Positions 34,482 to 48,200 of a stretch of DNA of 64,000 nt are shown piece after piece. Origin of the DNA: Orobanche coerulescens (lineage: Eukaryota; Streptophyta; Magnoliopsida; Lamiales; Orobanchaceae). The position numbers and the translations under genes are program-made. Numbering within the stretch: position 1 is the first letter of the stretch; every line of letters starts with the position of its first letter. The stretch lies in the NCBI GenBank assembly GCA_033398695.1, contig CM065804.1:54281501-54345500 (forward strand). The letters are read 5' to 3'. The notes beneath the pieces are model-generated. The model was not told where the DNA came from. It did no database searches and was given only the letters and a program-made list of their open reading frames with translations.

Positions 34482-36071
34482 CTAAATCGTATTCATTCCT
34501 CGACGACTCGTCAGCAAGCTAGTAATAAAATCCATTGATATGTCCTCCCATTTCCACTCGGGAATCGGGAGCGGTTTCAGCATTCCTGCGGGTCGCTGGT
34601 GCTCAATCTTAACCTGTTGACAGGTTAAACATCTCGAAACAAATTCGGCAACCTCACGTTTCATATTTCCCAACCAATAATTCTGCTTCAAATCCTTATA
34701 CATCTTGCTAGATCCCGGGTGAATAGAGTACGGGGTAGCATGGGCTTCTCTCATGATAGAGTTCCTTAACTCTTCGTCAGTGGGTACACAAACTCGATTT
34801 CTAAATCGTATCAATACATCCTCGTGGATCACGAATCCAGGGGCTTTCCCTTGGGTTACCTCATCCCGGACTCGAGATAAGAATGGGTCCGTAATTTGCC
34901 TCGATCTGATCATATCATCAAGAGATGAAGAAATCTCAAGGGTGCAAAGTTGTCCCTGAATACGCTGTAACCAAACTTCAATTTCTGGCCTCATAAGGTC
35001 CAATTGCAACTCTCTCTGTGCTGTCAAACGGCTCAGCATCTGCTCCTGCACTGTCTTACGGCTCAAAGCGTCAGCAACTACATTTGCTTTGCCCGGATGA
35101 TAAAGGATCTCGATATCATAGTCTTTGATGAGTTCTAGCCACCTTCTCTGCCTCATGTTTAACTCCTTCTGAGTAAAAATGTATTTCAAGCTCTTGTGGT
35201 CCGTAAAAATCTGACAGGTAACTCCATACAGATAATGACGCCAGATTTTTAAAGCAAACACCACGGCTGCGAGTTCTAAATCATGGGTGGGGTAGTTGAC
35301 CTCGTAAGGTCGTAGCTGTCTCGATGCATAGGAGATCACCTTCCCGTTTTGCATTAGTACACACCCAAGGCCCTGTTTAGATGCGTCACTATACACTACA
35401 AAACCTTCCGTTCCTTTTGGTAGAACTAAAATAGGCGCCGAAATCAACTGGCTCTTAAGTTCATCAAAGCTATGCTGACATGCCTCTGACCAGAAATACT
35501 TCTTATCCTTCCTCAACAAATTAGTCATTGGTTGGGCAATTTTGGAAAAACCCTCCACGAACCGTCCGTAATAACCTGCTAGTCCCAAGAAGCTGCGTAC
35601 TTCCTTAATGTTCTTTGGTGGTAACCAGTCTCGGATAGCTTCTGTCTTCTGCGGGTCTACTTGCACCCCATCAACTGATATCACATGCCCGAGAAAGATA
35701 ACTTCATTTATCCAGAACTCACATTTAGAAAATTTTCCATAAAGCTGCTCTCGCCTCAACGCCTCGAGAACTAGATGGAGATGACGCTCGTGCTCTTCAT
35801 GGTCACGAGAATAGATCAGAATGTCGTCAATAAAGACGACTACAAAGCGATCCAGATAATTAATAAACACTCGATTCATCAGCTCCATGAATACTGCCGG
35901 TGCATTCGTCAGTCCAAAAGGCATCACTACAAACTCATAATGCCCGTAGCGAGTACGAAAAGCGGTCTTCGAAATATCAGACTCACGAATCCTCAACTGA
36001 TGGTAACCAGACCTCAGGTCGATCTTAGAAAACACGGCTGACCCCTTGAAGCTGATCCAATAAATCATCAA
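34482..36071 (-). pseudogene. pol: Tekay1 RT, RNase H and integrase N-terminus
   Basis: [29 protein letters not shown], catalytic FIDD (residues ~80-83). RNase [38 protein letters not shown], all catalytic acids present. Integrase [12 protein letters not shown] and CLTCQQVK. Ends in TAG at 34482-34484, where relatives have Trp (MNTIWVIVDRL). The N-terminal ~10 codons are out of frame with upstream RT: an extra base in a C run near 36040. Confidence 0.9.
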
Positions 36072-36981
36072 TACGCGGCAATGGGTATTTGTTCTTAATG
36101 GTTACCCTGTTCAACTCACGATAATCAATACACAGACGTAGAGATCCGTCCTTCTTACGTACAAATAGTACTGGTGCTCCCCAAGGGGACGCACTAGGTC
36201 TAATGTAGCCCTTCTCGGTCAAATCCTCAAGTTGGCTCTTCAGCTCCTGCATCTCAGTCGGAGCCATGCGATACGGTGCTTTTGAGAGCGGGGACGTACC
36301 AGGCTCTAGCTCAATATTGAACTCTACATCACGATGCGGAGGTAAGCCTGGCAATTCATCTGGAAATACGTCTGGGTAGTCTCGGACTACCGGAATATCG
36401 ATCAATTTAACTGGTCGATCCATTGTCTTGGTCATGTAACACCAATAGCCAATACATCCTTGATTAAGCAGTTTCACCATTTTCATAGCGCTGATGATTC
36501 TCCCGGAACGGCTGGGATTATCACCCTGGAAGGTACACTCAATACCATCGTCAGATGTGACGGTTACTGTTCGCTTGCGGACACTAATTATGGCATCATG
36601 ACGGTCCATCCAATCGATACCCAAGATCACATCATCTTTAGGTAAATCGACCACAATTAAATTTGACAACCACTCACGGTCGTTCATTCGAATCGAGCAG
36701 TCCTGAACTTCACGATTCCCAACAATTCTTCTACCATCGGGTAGACCAATTATATAAGGTTCACAATTGATAACATGCTCTAATTGCAAACGACTCAAAC
36801 AAGAAGTAGACAAAAAGGAGTGTGAAGCACCAGTATCAAAAAGAACACAGACAGGCTGAGATTGGATCTCGAGAGTACCTGTAATCATGATGGCTTCGGG
36901 ATCTTCAGCCCTCTTCATCTCGTAAACTCTAGGTTTTGCAGCCCCTGCACCAGATGTACCTGCTTGATTTCCACGTCCCAT
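36025..36981 (-). pseudogene. pol: Tekay1 protease and RT N-terminus
   Basis: Protease active site [12 protein letters not shown] (residues ~48-59) and [15 protein letters not shown]-terminal part: [40 protein letters not shown]. The frame is lost near 36040, at the start of RT motif B. Confidence 0.88.
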
Positions 36982-38173
36982 CCCTTTGTTTGCCCCGGTA
37001 GTCTGATAAGAAGCGGATGGAGGTACAGTCTGGCAATCAAGATTGTCTTTGGAGCATGAGATGCTGCGGGAATACGTCCTAGTCCACTCCTACAATAACG
37101 AGCACGATGTCCGTTTTTCCCACAAGTATGGCATGACACGGCTGGCCTAGGACATTTCGAATTAATGGGCCCCGGGTCTCCACAATTATAGCACACAATG
37201 GATAGGCTGACCGCTCGAGGTTGCGATCCGGTTGGCTTCGATGCCGTAGGCTACCGTTCAGAAGGATTTGGCACTGGTTGGGGTCTCTTGAATGTTCCCG
37301 ATTCTTTGTCGGAGTTACGGTTCTGAATTTCTTGTTGTTAGACTGCGGTTGCTTCTTGGAAATTTCCTTCACGGTCAATTCGTACTCCAGAGCTTTCTCG
37401 ATGAACTCCGGTAGGGTCACACAATGATGGTTCAACAGCTGCATTCTCATTCGGGGTTTAAGCCTTTTGAGAAAGTATTTGATCTTATCAGCTTCTGTGT
37501 GGACAATCGTCGCGGCAAAAGGGAGAAGTGCTTGGAATTTCTCGGCAATAGATAGTACGTCATCATCTTCGGACGGTTCCGGGTTCAGCAATTCTGATAA
37601 TTTGGCCTCGCGGAGAGGACGTGGATAGTAACGATCCAGCATGAGATTTTTAAATTCTTCCCAAGTACATACGCCATCAGCTGGCCTCACCGAAAGCCAC
37701 CAAGTGTGGGCACCCTTGCCCAAGTAGTAAGCTACTACGGAGACGCGATTCTCTACTGGACAGTCTACCATATCGAACAACTTCTCGAAGTGTTCGATCC
37801 AATGCACGATATCGGCCGGCTCAGAGGAACCTTCAAAAATCGGGGGTCGTTGACGCGAGATGTCACTGATGATCCGATTCACCGGCCCGCCATGTATAAG
37901 AGGTGGCCCCTGATGCTGGTCGGTAGCAGCTCTTTGCATAGTTTCCATTAACTGACCGATTTGGGTCATCTGAGCCATCATGCCCTGCATTACAGTGTAA
38001 GGATCGACACGAGCATCCTCGCGTCCATTGTGGTGCGATTGGTCCCTAGAAGGCGAATCACTGCCTGCGGAACTATGCTCTGCGTTCGCACGTCTGTTGG
38101 CTCGCGGTATCGGGATTCGGCCCCTTCCGCGGCCTCGTCCCCCTCTGCCACGGCCTCTCAAATTTCTTTCCAT
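36915..38173 (-). pseudogene. gag: Tekay1 gag
   Basis: Starts at 38173 with an Arg/Gly-rich N-terminus (GRGRGGRGRGRGR). The gag core includes PPIFEGSSEPADIVHWIEHF, VAYYLGKGAHTWW and FKNLMLDRYYPRPLREAK. A shift near 37250 moves to the frame of 37196-36915, with CYNCGDPGP (His of the first knuckle not conserved) and the intact knuckle CHTCGKNGHRARYC. A further shift leads to protease at 36981. Confidence 0.87.
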
Positions 38174-38599
38174 ACTGAAAGAATCAATTTGTAATGATAA
38201 TCATAAGTACAGTTCATGATACCAATCAGAATTCACGCTAAGTTAATGGCAGTAAGAAATTACATATTCAAGAAAACAGTTCGTAATGAGTTATCATCAC
38301 TACGAGAGTCACACAAAATATCATATCGACGTTTTGAGTCGACTGATTTCAATCATATAATCAATCCAGAATTTTATTTGGATCATCAATCAGATAATTC
38401 CTGCCACAAACCCTTAAAATGCCGAAATCAACAAGGAGATCTATTCAGAGATCAATATCATGTCAATAATTTATTCCTGGTTCATAAAGTACGTACCGCA
38501 TTTGGCTCGTAGGATCAGGCGCTCGTACGGGTCACACGTGACACGAAGGTCTCTTGATACTAGTTCAATACACAAAGACTCAAAAAGAAAGAAAATGAC
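38174..38599 (-). other. Tekay1 leader
   Basis: About 430 bp between primer site and gag ATG; no ORF of interest. Confidence 0.7.
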
Positions 38600-38612
38600 C
38601 TCTCTGATACCA
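38600..38612 (-). other. Primer-binding site, Tekay1
   Basis: TGGTATCAGAGAG on the minus strand; the first 11 bases match the initiator-Met-tRNA site, 5 bp from the LTR. Confidence 0.88.
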
Positions 38613-38617
38613 TCTTC

Positions 38618-41254
38618 TGTAACACCCCGATAAGGCGGCCATTACAGTGCCGTGGACCCCACACTGGGATCCACCAGGCGATATCCAAAGTACAGATTAA
38701 ATACACAATACATGTGATACCGAACCACAAAACATAGTACTTACTCCGATGTGGAGTTTACAGCAGTATGGCCTACGGCCTTATTACACACAGGATCCAA
38801 AACATAAGTATAATCCATATGGAGATGAATTATACCTTAAATAACAATACATTTGTTCAAACTTAAAATGAAACGGAAAATAACATTACACGGTACGAAC
38901 ATGATCGGACACGAAAGACTTGGGGCCCCCGAACTAGTATCCTTCGAACCCTTCGTCATCACCTTGATCTTCCCGTGCCTTGCCTTTTCCTCGACCTAAA
39001 ATACAACACAAGTATTTCGCCCAACACAGGGTCAGATATACATGATAAATGATTCTCAAGATAATATGCAATTCACGTATATAAGATTTCAAGAATAACT
39101 CCCCGACTAACGAACATACCCCTCGGGCGTATGAACGCTCAGTCACAAAACGTCGAACACATCCAAGTATAAAAATGGACTTTGAGCGACTAAGATAGTG
39201 TGGCTCAAGAGGGACATCACAGTACGCCCGATCCGAATATGTGTCAGTGCACATGTCCACCCCGTATACGGAATCCAGGATATACGTGGGACAATGTACC
39301 TAATTAGCCTCAACGAACTACGTCTCGTGTGCACAGCCTTTCACGGAAAAAATATTCACGCATGACTATATATGTGCCCGGCTAAAAATCCTACACAATA
39401 TCCAATCGGAACGTAGATATGACTCCGGATATGTCACGATGCAACATGACAACGAATTCAATAATTCACAAAATCCGATTAAGGATCGAGGACTCACCGA
39501 GATGACAACAAGATCAACAATATCAAAGTGCAGAAGTAACGAACTTGGGAATACAATCCCACGATGAAAACGGGACATCATTAAGAGCAACATCAAATCA
39601 CAAGACACAAGTTTATAAGTGTTTCATATACACGAAATGCATAATCATCATAAGAATCCACACATCATTATAACCAAGCAAGATAACTTGCCTCAATACG
39701 GAGGCGTGTAAAGTCCTTCCTTGTCGAACGAATAGCCGGCCCTCGATTCAAAATTGGTTACTCGGACAATCCATCTTGAATGAAGTATATTTCACTCAAT
39801 AATACGTTCATATGATCATCTATACCAATTTTAACGAGACCACATCCTAATTCTCATTTGAGTAGTTCAACTTTAAGATGTTGAGCGTTACTTCAAGGAC
39901 CTCATTCAATACCATTCTATTCTTACAATTGATTACAAAAATGTTTACCAAAATGTTTCTTTGGATTAAGAATCATTCCATAATGTGTTAAATAATAATC
40001 TCCTATCCTTTAATCTTATCAAGAACATCTCAAATGATTAAAAGTAAAATCTGCACTACATACAATTACTTATGTTGAGTTAATTAGTTGTAAATCCATA
40101 TCATGGTTATGAAGATTATCTCAAGTTTAGCACCACTCTTATACTCTTCCAACTGACTTGGGGATTCAAACAACACACCTCTGAATTCACTAGGCCTAGG
40201 TTCAAGAAGATCCTTTCATTCTTCTAATGATCAACAAGGTTTCTTAAAACATTTATGGTAATTATTCCAATAAGTCATTTACATTACAGTGGAACAAGGA
40301 TTATTATTATACCAATGGTGTTATAAGTCTAGCAAGGAGAGTGTGGTTAAACTAAACATGATCATTACCATATTAAAACACCAAGAACACCATTACAAAC
40401 CCTCTAATCATCATGTTCATCACTAAGTTGTTGAAAGCTCAACTACAACATGTTTATTTTGATTAATTCATCACTAGGTGAAATATACTTAATCACTATC
40501 ATAATAAATTCGAGATTATAGGGTTAAATTGTAGAACATACCTTCAGAAATGAAGAACAATACACCAAACCACAAGAACACAATATAAGCTTCAAGAATG
40601 TCTCCAAGTTCCAATCATCAAGCTCCAAAAATCAAAATGTAAAGCTCCAACACAAGTTGGAAGAAGGTAAACTTGCTCTAGGGATGAAGGGGGATGATTA
40701 TATGGGTGGAAATCGGAATTTGGACGTGCAAAATGAAAGACACAAGTTGTCTTTTTGTAACAAAGATTACATTCGTACGCTACGCAACAAGTGTTACGTA
40801 CGTAAGCTAAGTCCAGGGGTTACTAGACTGAAATACGAACTTCATTACGTACGTTACCGCTAGAAGCATTACGTACGTAATGTGGGTCAAATAGGTTGGC
40901 TCCAAAAGATCAGAAATTCGAATCCCATCCGGCCCCACACGCCGAAAGTTGAGATCGGGTACGATTGCACTGGTTACGTACGTAATAGGTACCCCTGTAC
41001 GTACGTAAAGGCCTCAAAATAGCGTACGCTATGACTAACTATTAACGTACGTTAGGCTCAGGTTTTTAATAGTTCAATATGCACTTATCTCTACAACACT
41101 GAAAATTCAAACATAGTGCGAGTGATCATTTTATTTAAGTCTATTATGATATATTCTAACATCAATATTCATTTCACAAATGCAACAAGATTACAACAGT
41201 ATTAAATTATCCGAATAGTACAACAGCTAGTAAGAATTTCCGTCGGATATTACA
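38618..41254 (-). mobile_element. Tekay1 5' LTR
   Basis: 2637 bp. GAGGCAAGT at 39686-39694 (minus). Palindrome array at 40760-41055. Differences from the 3' LTR include GCTGG/CTTTGG (32159 versus 39955) and CTG/CAG swaps. Confidence 0.93.
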
Positions 41255-41485
41255 CTGTACTGGACAGACGATAACATACGCAACAATGAAAGACATAGGC
41301 ATGCAAAAGGCCTAATGTATGCTAAACACAACATATAACGCACGCTAAGGCAGAGCAGACAGTAATGGCTAGTTGAGGCTTTAAGTCTATAAATACCACT
41401 TCATTTGGTATTCAACAGACAATAACTTCAAGCAACTTTTATATACTTCTGAGATTATTGTATACATTATAATTGTTGTAATCGA
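41255..41485 (+). mobile_element. SIRE-like LTR fragment, plus orientation, part 2
   Basis: Contains AACATACGC and AACGCACGCTAAGG motifs, TATAAATA at 41388-41395, and downstream sequence matching the inverse of 28430-28560 up to TTGTAATCGA. It is cut at 41485 where family D LTR begins, near the expected R/U5 region. Confidence 0.7.
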
Positions 41486-41929
41486 TGAGCTTGTAGCGGT
41501 CGTGAATAGATGAGCTTCCCGTATGATACAGGCTATGGTGTCTATTTGGGAATTGAGTATTTTGACTAGTTGTTATTTTCCACAGCAAAAGTATTTTTAA
41601 CTGTTTGTTTTATCCGTTGCGAGTATGTTTTAAAATGGCTTGCTAGTATTTTACAAACTTGGGTTTATTTTGGAAAACTGATTTCCTAAACCATTTTGTC
41701 GGTACGTGTAAGCAGTGGCTTCACATATACTTTTGTAACTGTTGAGTTTTAGCAATTTGGCCTTGTATCAGATGAGGATTTACAACGGTATTTGGTAAAT
41801 GGATTTTGTAGTCTTTGAGTATTTTAAAAGGTATTACCGCTGTTGAAAAAAAAATGTTTTTAGCCTTGTGGGTTTCGGTGCGGGCCCCACGGCGTTGTAA
41901 TATTCCCAGATAGCTCTAGGGGTGTTACA
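41486..41929 (+). mobile_element. Family D LTR, 3' end (of a 5' LTR)
   Basis: Matches 2618-3080 and ends in GGTGTTACA at 41929, followed by a primer site, so it is the end of a 5' LTR. Upstream LTR sequence is missing. Confidence 0.8.
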
Positions 41930-42057
41930 GAATGTGGTATCATAGCCTAGGTTTTTATTGATCGCCAGCCTTGTGTGTTACGTGGTTTACCAGTGTGATA
42001 CTGTGGTTATTTTAAATTTATCTAAATGGTATTAACATGATTCTTTGGAAAGAGATG
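41930..42057 (+). mobile_element. Family D primer site and start of internal region
   Basis: TGGTATCATAGCC at 41935-41947 is a Met-tRNA-type primer site. Leader sequence follows to the Tekay2 insertion; 42053-42057 (AGATG) is its duplication. It continues at 63653. Confidence 0.78.
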
Positions 42058-45000
42058 TGTCATGCCCCCAACATCGGGAAGGACGAGAGCGCTACGCATC
42101 GGTCGATCAATCAAACAAAATGCAACAATAAATAGCGGAAGCAAAATAACGATTGGATAACACTTCAAAACAACCATCTTAGCCCGATGTACTAAGATTC
42201 GCTGTGACAAAACTGATAATCGAAATTACACTATTCATAAGTTTGCAGGGGAAAAATACCCAACGAATTAAGTACGAAGCATAATTAACTATTATAAGTT
42301 GGGATAACAGCAGAAATTCTAAGAACAGAAGTCCTAAATCTTGAAGGCAATCTTCTATTCGGCCTCTTCCACGAAGCCTTCTCCGTCCTCTGCTGTTTGC
42401 TCATTTTCTGGTTTAAAAGGGAAAATGGAGGGGTGAGACAAAAGGTCTCAGTGAGTGGGTGATCGTGTGCGAGTGTGGCTCTTTCTTTTGAAAATCTTTA
42501 AGTGATGCATGATTTTATCAATTATGAAAAACAATGAGAACAATTATAATTACGTCGAAATTTTATAAACAACAATCATTGTGTAGTTATAATATAATAA
42601 TCCTGTCCCCGTGGACTGATATCAAGTCAAGCAGTCAGTCAATCAGTCGATCAGTAAATTCAGTTTCGAATCCCGTCGATGTAGACTTTGGATTCTAGAC
42701 TCTCCTTATTACTCCTAGCAATATAGGCTGTCGCCCCAAGATTTGGACCGTCGCCACAATAGCTGAGCCTTCGCTCTCACACTTAGCGTGTGCTTCCTTA
42801 TCTCTTATCTGGGCTCGGTATGTCCTTAGCTGTGGGTCAACACCCGGATCACACCATAATCGCGATTATACCCCAAGTCTACAACCCAGGTCCCTCGGAA
42901 CACTCCGTTCCTCGGTTATGGGAATAGGAAACAACGATAGCCTTGTTCATGAAACGCAGCCACGATGCTCGATCCAAGACTCTGTCTAACCGTTCCGACA
43001 CGATTTGGGACTCTAGAGGTGGCTCCTACAGCTCAAGAGGTGGCCCCCAGATTGTAGGTCGGCACTCTATCTCATATGGACTCAAGAGGTGGCCCCCGTC
43101 CGTCGACGTGGCACTTTGTTCCGATAGAGTTAGAGGCGGACCCGTCCATGGCACTTTGTTTGTATAGCACTTAATTCCCGGACAGTCAAAATTATCAATT
43201 TGACGCATTTCACAAGTATCACGTAAACGTTCGGTTAGTGAGGTTAATAGCGTCTTTTGATTAAGTATGAGATATGGTTAATTTTTATTTGTGGCCCGAA
43301 AATGCGGAATAGGACTTGTATATAAACTCAAAAATATCCTCAATAATTTATTAACGGTCTGATGGGTTCAGATCAGATATATTAAATGGGTAGGTTCGAC
43401 GAAACGAAACGAGAGTTTCGTAAATAGTTTGAAAGGACATTTTTACCCTTAGGTTCAAACCTAAGCGTTGGAGTATGAAACGAAATCGGATGGTTATGAA
43501 ATTTTATGAGGAAGCCAAAAATAATTCCTCGACTCCAGATTTAAAGAAAATTCGGAAATTTCCAGTTTCGGGACTGAACTTTCCTTAAATTACGATATTG
43601 CCCCAAAACTTAAAGAAATCGCTCCGAGGCATATAGAGCTATGAATTTAGCTCGGAATTTAACGAAATTTTACGAGACGACTTATGATGAACCTGGAATT
43701 ACATATTTGTGAAAATTTCAGAAAATTTCGGACTTGGTCCATAAGTTTGGAATTCTTGCATTTTGACCCCGAAATTATTTAAAATTTGCGATTTGGACTA
43801 TTAAGTTTAGATATCGAACTCCGAATCGCTTTAAACTTTATGGATAGCCTATACATGGTATAATATGTACTTTCCAAGGTCCAGAATATTGTATTTTCGA
43901 AATTTTCAGTTTAGTCCTCAAACTTTAAGAAATTACAATTTATGCCCAAAAGCTCCGTTTACTCGTTTCAAGTCCCATTTTAGCCATAAATAAATTATTC
44001 ATATATCATAACATAATCATGTAACACAATATTTCGGATTTTGGTAGGGTTTCAACGACACATAGAAGAAAATATTTAACTTTCAAGTTATCACAAAATC
44101 GGCACCCGACTACCAAATCGGTTGTCGTTTAAATTCAATAAATCATATTGCATGTTGTTATAACCATAACATACATCTTTAAAAACATGCATTTATACAA
44201 GAATTTCAGATTAGTACATACTTTCATATTTTTCATAATATTTGAGGATTACGTTTAAGGAAAAACGAATTTCACATAGTTATACATAAAATCATAATAT
44301 GAAATTATAACATGAAGATTTTAACATAGATCATATCCATAGAATCTTGAAAAACTTCAGATTTAACATATGCATCACAGGAAAAAGAATAGATTTCTAT
44401 TTTAAAGTTTGAAAGAGTTTTCACCCACCTCGATTTTGTCGGATGTAGTCGGTTATAGGTGTTGATAGTTGGAAAACGACTTTCCCTCTACTACTACATG
44501 GTTTGGCCGATCCACATGCACCCCCAAGGTGAGAATTATGTTTTCATCTATTAAGATTAAGGTTAGATTATGGAGGTTTTCTTAAGAAATTATGGAAATA
44601 GTTATAAGGGATGAGATTACCTATTTCTTGTTGAAATTTTTCTTCCTCCTCCTTATTCCTCTTGGTTCGGCCTCCTCTCTCTCTTAGACTCTCAAATGAA
44701 AAAATTTTTTGGTTGTTGGTTTAAGTGTAGAGGGTTAGGTTAGTATGTAGTATTTAAGGGTGGTGTTATGAGGGTTTGGGAAGAGTAATGGGTAGAAGAC
44801 TTGTTACATGTGTCAAAATGTTTCATGCAAGTCTTGCATGTGATGAATGAAGAATCTAGAGTTACACTCTTCCACTCCCTCATGGCCGCCCATATGTATG
44901 TATACATATATATATTTTTTTTGTTAAATTAAGAGTATAATTAAAATGGTAAAGGATTTAATTAGTTGGGTTGGGCTTTGAAGTGTAACTTCAAGTCTTA

Positions 45001-45255
45001 TGATTTTTAATAAGTTGGGTTGAGTCCATTAGTGAGTCCACATGTAGTTAGGTATTGACAAATAGCCCAATAAGTGAATCAACACACTATTTTAATTTTT
45101 ATTATTTGGTTTATTAAATAAATTACAAAGTTAAAGAGTGAAATAAAATAAAATAGATGTAGGTTGTATCATGTCATAAAATTACTATTATTAAATTACA
45201 TCATGACTTGATACATTGTACATGTGATAAGTTATCGAATTTAGGGGGTTTTACA
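42058..45255 (-). mobile_element. Tekay2 3' LTR
   Basis: 3198 bp, TGTAAAACCCCC at the minus-strand start, ending at TGTCATGCCCC (plus). Subrepeats with CTCAAGAGGTGGCCCC lie at 43010-43110. Degenerate ~100-bp repeats of the type AAATTTCAGTTTAGTCC...AAACTTTAAG lie at 43550-43980. A GAGGTGGGT motif (minus, 44423-44431) occupies the place of GAGGCAAGT in other families. Confidence 0.9.
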
Positions 45256-45291
45256 TCCTCCCCTCCTTAGAAGAATTTGGTCCCCAAATTC
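45256..45291 (-). other. Polypurine tract and adjacent hairpin, Tekay2
   Basis: Minus-strand CTAAGGAGGGGAGGA abuts the LTR. The hairpin GAATTTGG-TCC-CCAAATTC (45273-45291, plus strand) lies between it and the pol stop at 45292. Confidence 0.82.
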
Positions 45292-48200
45292 CTACTTAAA
45301 CAACTCGGGGTAAGATTTCTTCATTTCTTCCTCAGCCTCCCACGTCGCATCTTCCTCTCTGTTGTGATTCGACCAGACGACTTTAACCAAAGAAATTCGC
45401 TTCTTCCTCAATTCGCGTACTTTCCAGTCGAGGATCTTGATTGGCTTCTCTTCATAAGACAAGTTATCCTTGATCGGCTGAATGTCAGAAGTAAGAATGT
45501 GTATTGGGTCTGGATGATACTTCTTTAATCTCGAAACATGGAAAATGTCGTGCATTCCAGACAGATTGGGTGGTAGTTCCAATCGGTACGCTAGTCGTCC
45601 AATCCTTTCCGTGATTTTGAATGGTCCTACATATCGGGGACTCAGCTTTCCTCCTTTTCTTGGCACTATCAAACCTTTCCGTGGTGTTAACCTCAGGAAG
45701 ACTTGATCTCCTACTTCAAATTCTAGATCTTTCCGATGTTGATCGGCGTAACTCTTCTGTCTGCTTTGCGCTGTGCGGATCCTATCCTTGATTAGTCGTA
45801 CTTTATCTATGGCTTCCTTCACCAAATATATGCTCATTGCTGAAGGTTATGTTCGTTGAGTCTTCGGCATCCACTGGTCATCAATTTCCCAATGGAGCGG
45901 GGATCGACACTTCCTCCCATACAGAGCTTCATAAGGTGCCATTCCGATTGTCGCTTGGAAACTGTTGTTGTATGCAAGCTCAGCTAATGGCAGGTGGTGA
46001 TCCCAATTTCCTTGAAAGTCTAGTACGCAAGCTCGTAACATGTCTTCAAGCGTTTGAATGGTTCATTTAGAGTGCCCGTCGGTCTGGGGATGCGCACTTG
46101 TGCTGAAGCTTAAGGAAGTTCCTAATTCCTTATGAAAGACTTTCCAAAAACAAGACACGAACCTATGATCTCTATCCGATACTATGTCCGTGGGCACTCC
46201 ATGAAGTCGAACGATTTCCTAATATAGGTCCTAGCCAACTTTTGCAAACTGTAGTCTTTTTTAACCGGCACGAAATGTGATGATTTCGTCAGTCTGTCGA
46301 CGATCACCCAAATGGTGTTATAACCTCCTTTTGTGGTCGATAAATCCATGATAAAATCCATGGTTATCATTTCCCATTTCCATTCAGGGACTTCTAGTGG
46401 CTGTAATAGTCCTGAGGGTCGCTGATGCTCAACTTTGACTCTCTGACATGTGAGGCATCGCGCCACGAATTCTGCCACTTGGTTATTCATGTTCACCCAC
46501 CAAAAGTGTTTCTTCAAGTCCCGGTACATCTTGTTACCTCCTGGGTGTATCGTATATCTCGAGCAATGAGCTTCCTCGAGAATTCGTCTTTTGAGTTCCT
46601 CGTCATGAGGAATGCATAATTGTCCCTTAAACCTTACAATTCCATCCTTGGTAATTGTAAACTCGGGTTTCTCGCCCTTAGCGATCTTGTCCTTAAACTC
46701 TTGAAGTTTTGGATCTCTCTCTTGGGCTAAACAAATATCGTCCAATAGATTCGGTTTAACCGTGAGGTTGGCGCAATTTAAACGAGTACCTTCATGAATG
46801 GGTTTCAGGTAGCTCAGTTCCTTGAGAGCTTGCCATTATCGAACCATGAGCCGGGCCACTCTAGCCTTTATACTTAGGGCATCGGCCACGACATTCGCTT
46901 TTCCTGGATGGTGTTGAATTTCATAATGGTAATCTTTCAAAAGCTCTATCCATCTTCTCTGTCGGAGATTAAGTTCCTTTTAAGAAAATAGGTACTTGAG
47001 ACTTTTATGATCCGTAAACACGGTGAATTCAATAACGTATAAATGATGTCGCCATTTCTTTAAGGCGAAAACTATTGCAGCAAGTTCGAGGTCGTGTGTT
47101 GGATAATTCTTCTCGTGCGTCTTGAGTTGTCGGGAAGCATATGCGATAACTTTACCATTCTGCATTAGTACGGCACCGAGGATATCTTTTGAGGCGTCAC
47201 TATATACGACAAATCCTTGGGTTCCTTCTGGAAGTGTCAGTATCGGTGCGGTGGTAAGTCTCTTCTTGAGTTCCTGGAAAATTGACTCGCATTTATCCAT
47301 CCATTCAAATTTTACTTGTTTCTGGGTTAGCCGGGTGAGGGGTCCTGCTATCTTCGAGAAGTCTTTGATGAATTTACAGTAGTAACCCGCAAGTCCAAGA
47401 AAACTTCTGATCTCAGTTACATTTTCTGGCCTCCAATCCATAATAGTTTCTATCTTAGATGGATCAACTGCAATCCCTTATCCGGAAATAATATGGCCTA
47501 GAAATGCCACTTCCCTCAACCAAAATTCACACTTGCTGTACTTGGCGTACAACTTGTGCTGCCTTAGTGTATTCAACACTAGTCTAAGATGTCTCTCGTG
47601 ATATTTTTCCGACTTAGAGTACACGAGTATGTCATCGATGAAAATTACTACGAATTGGTCGAGATATGGTTGACATACTCTATGCATTAAATCCATAAAT
47701 GTCGCAGGAGCATTCGTGAGTCCAAAAGGCATCACTACAAACTCGTAGTGGCCGTATCTAGTTTGGAACGTAGTTTTAGGAACATCTTCATTTATAATAT
47801 TTAACTGGTAGTATCCTTGTTGAAGATCGAACTTGGAATACACCGTAGCTCCTTGGAGTTGTTCAAACAACTCATCTATCCTCGGAAGAGGATACTTATT
47901 TTTAACTGTAACGTTGTTGAGTTAACGGTAATCTATGCAAAGCCTTAATGTTCCGTCCTTCTTTTTGACAAATAATACTGGAGCTCCCCATGGTGATAGA
48001 CTGGGTTGTACAAAACCCACGTCGAGTAACTTCTGCAGTTGGACCTTCAACTCTTGCAGCTTCAGTGGTGCCATTCGGTATGGTGCCTTTGCAATGGGTG
48101 CCTTTCCAGGCATGATTTCGATATTGAATTCAACTTCTCTGTCAGGTGGTAGGGAGGTCAATTCTTCGGGAAATACGTTAGGGTATTCGGATACCACATG

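Larger units (their letters stand above)
30821..41254 (-). mobile_element. Tekay1: full-length Tekay/Del-type chromovirus
   Basis: Perfect duplication CTGTA (30816-30820, 41255-41259). LTRs of 2636 and 2637 bp, nearly identical. Primer site TGGTATCAGAGAG, polypurine tract, and minus-strand gag-PR-RT-RNase H-integrase-chromodomain-like C-terminus. Lesions: shifts around the gag/PR and within RT, and stops at 34482 and 34056. High LTR similarity implies a recent insertion. Confidence 0.95.

Noticed and set aside
41935..41947. tRNA gene near Met-tRNA-like sequences
   Set aside because: These 12-17-bp matches sit next to LTR ends and are primer sites; no cloverleaf or A/B boxes are seen.
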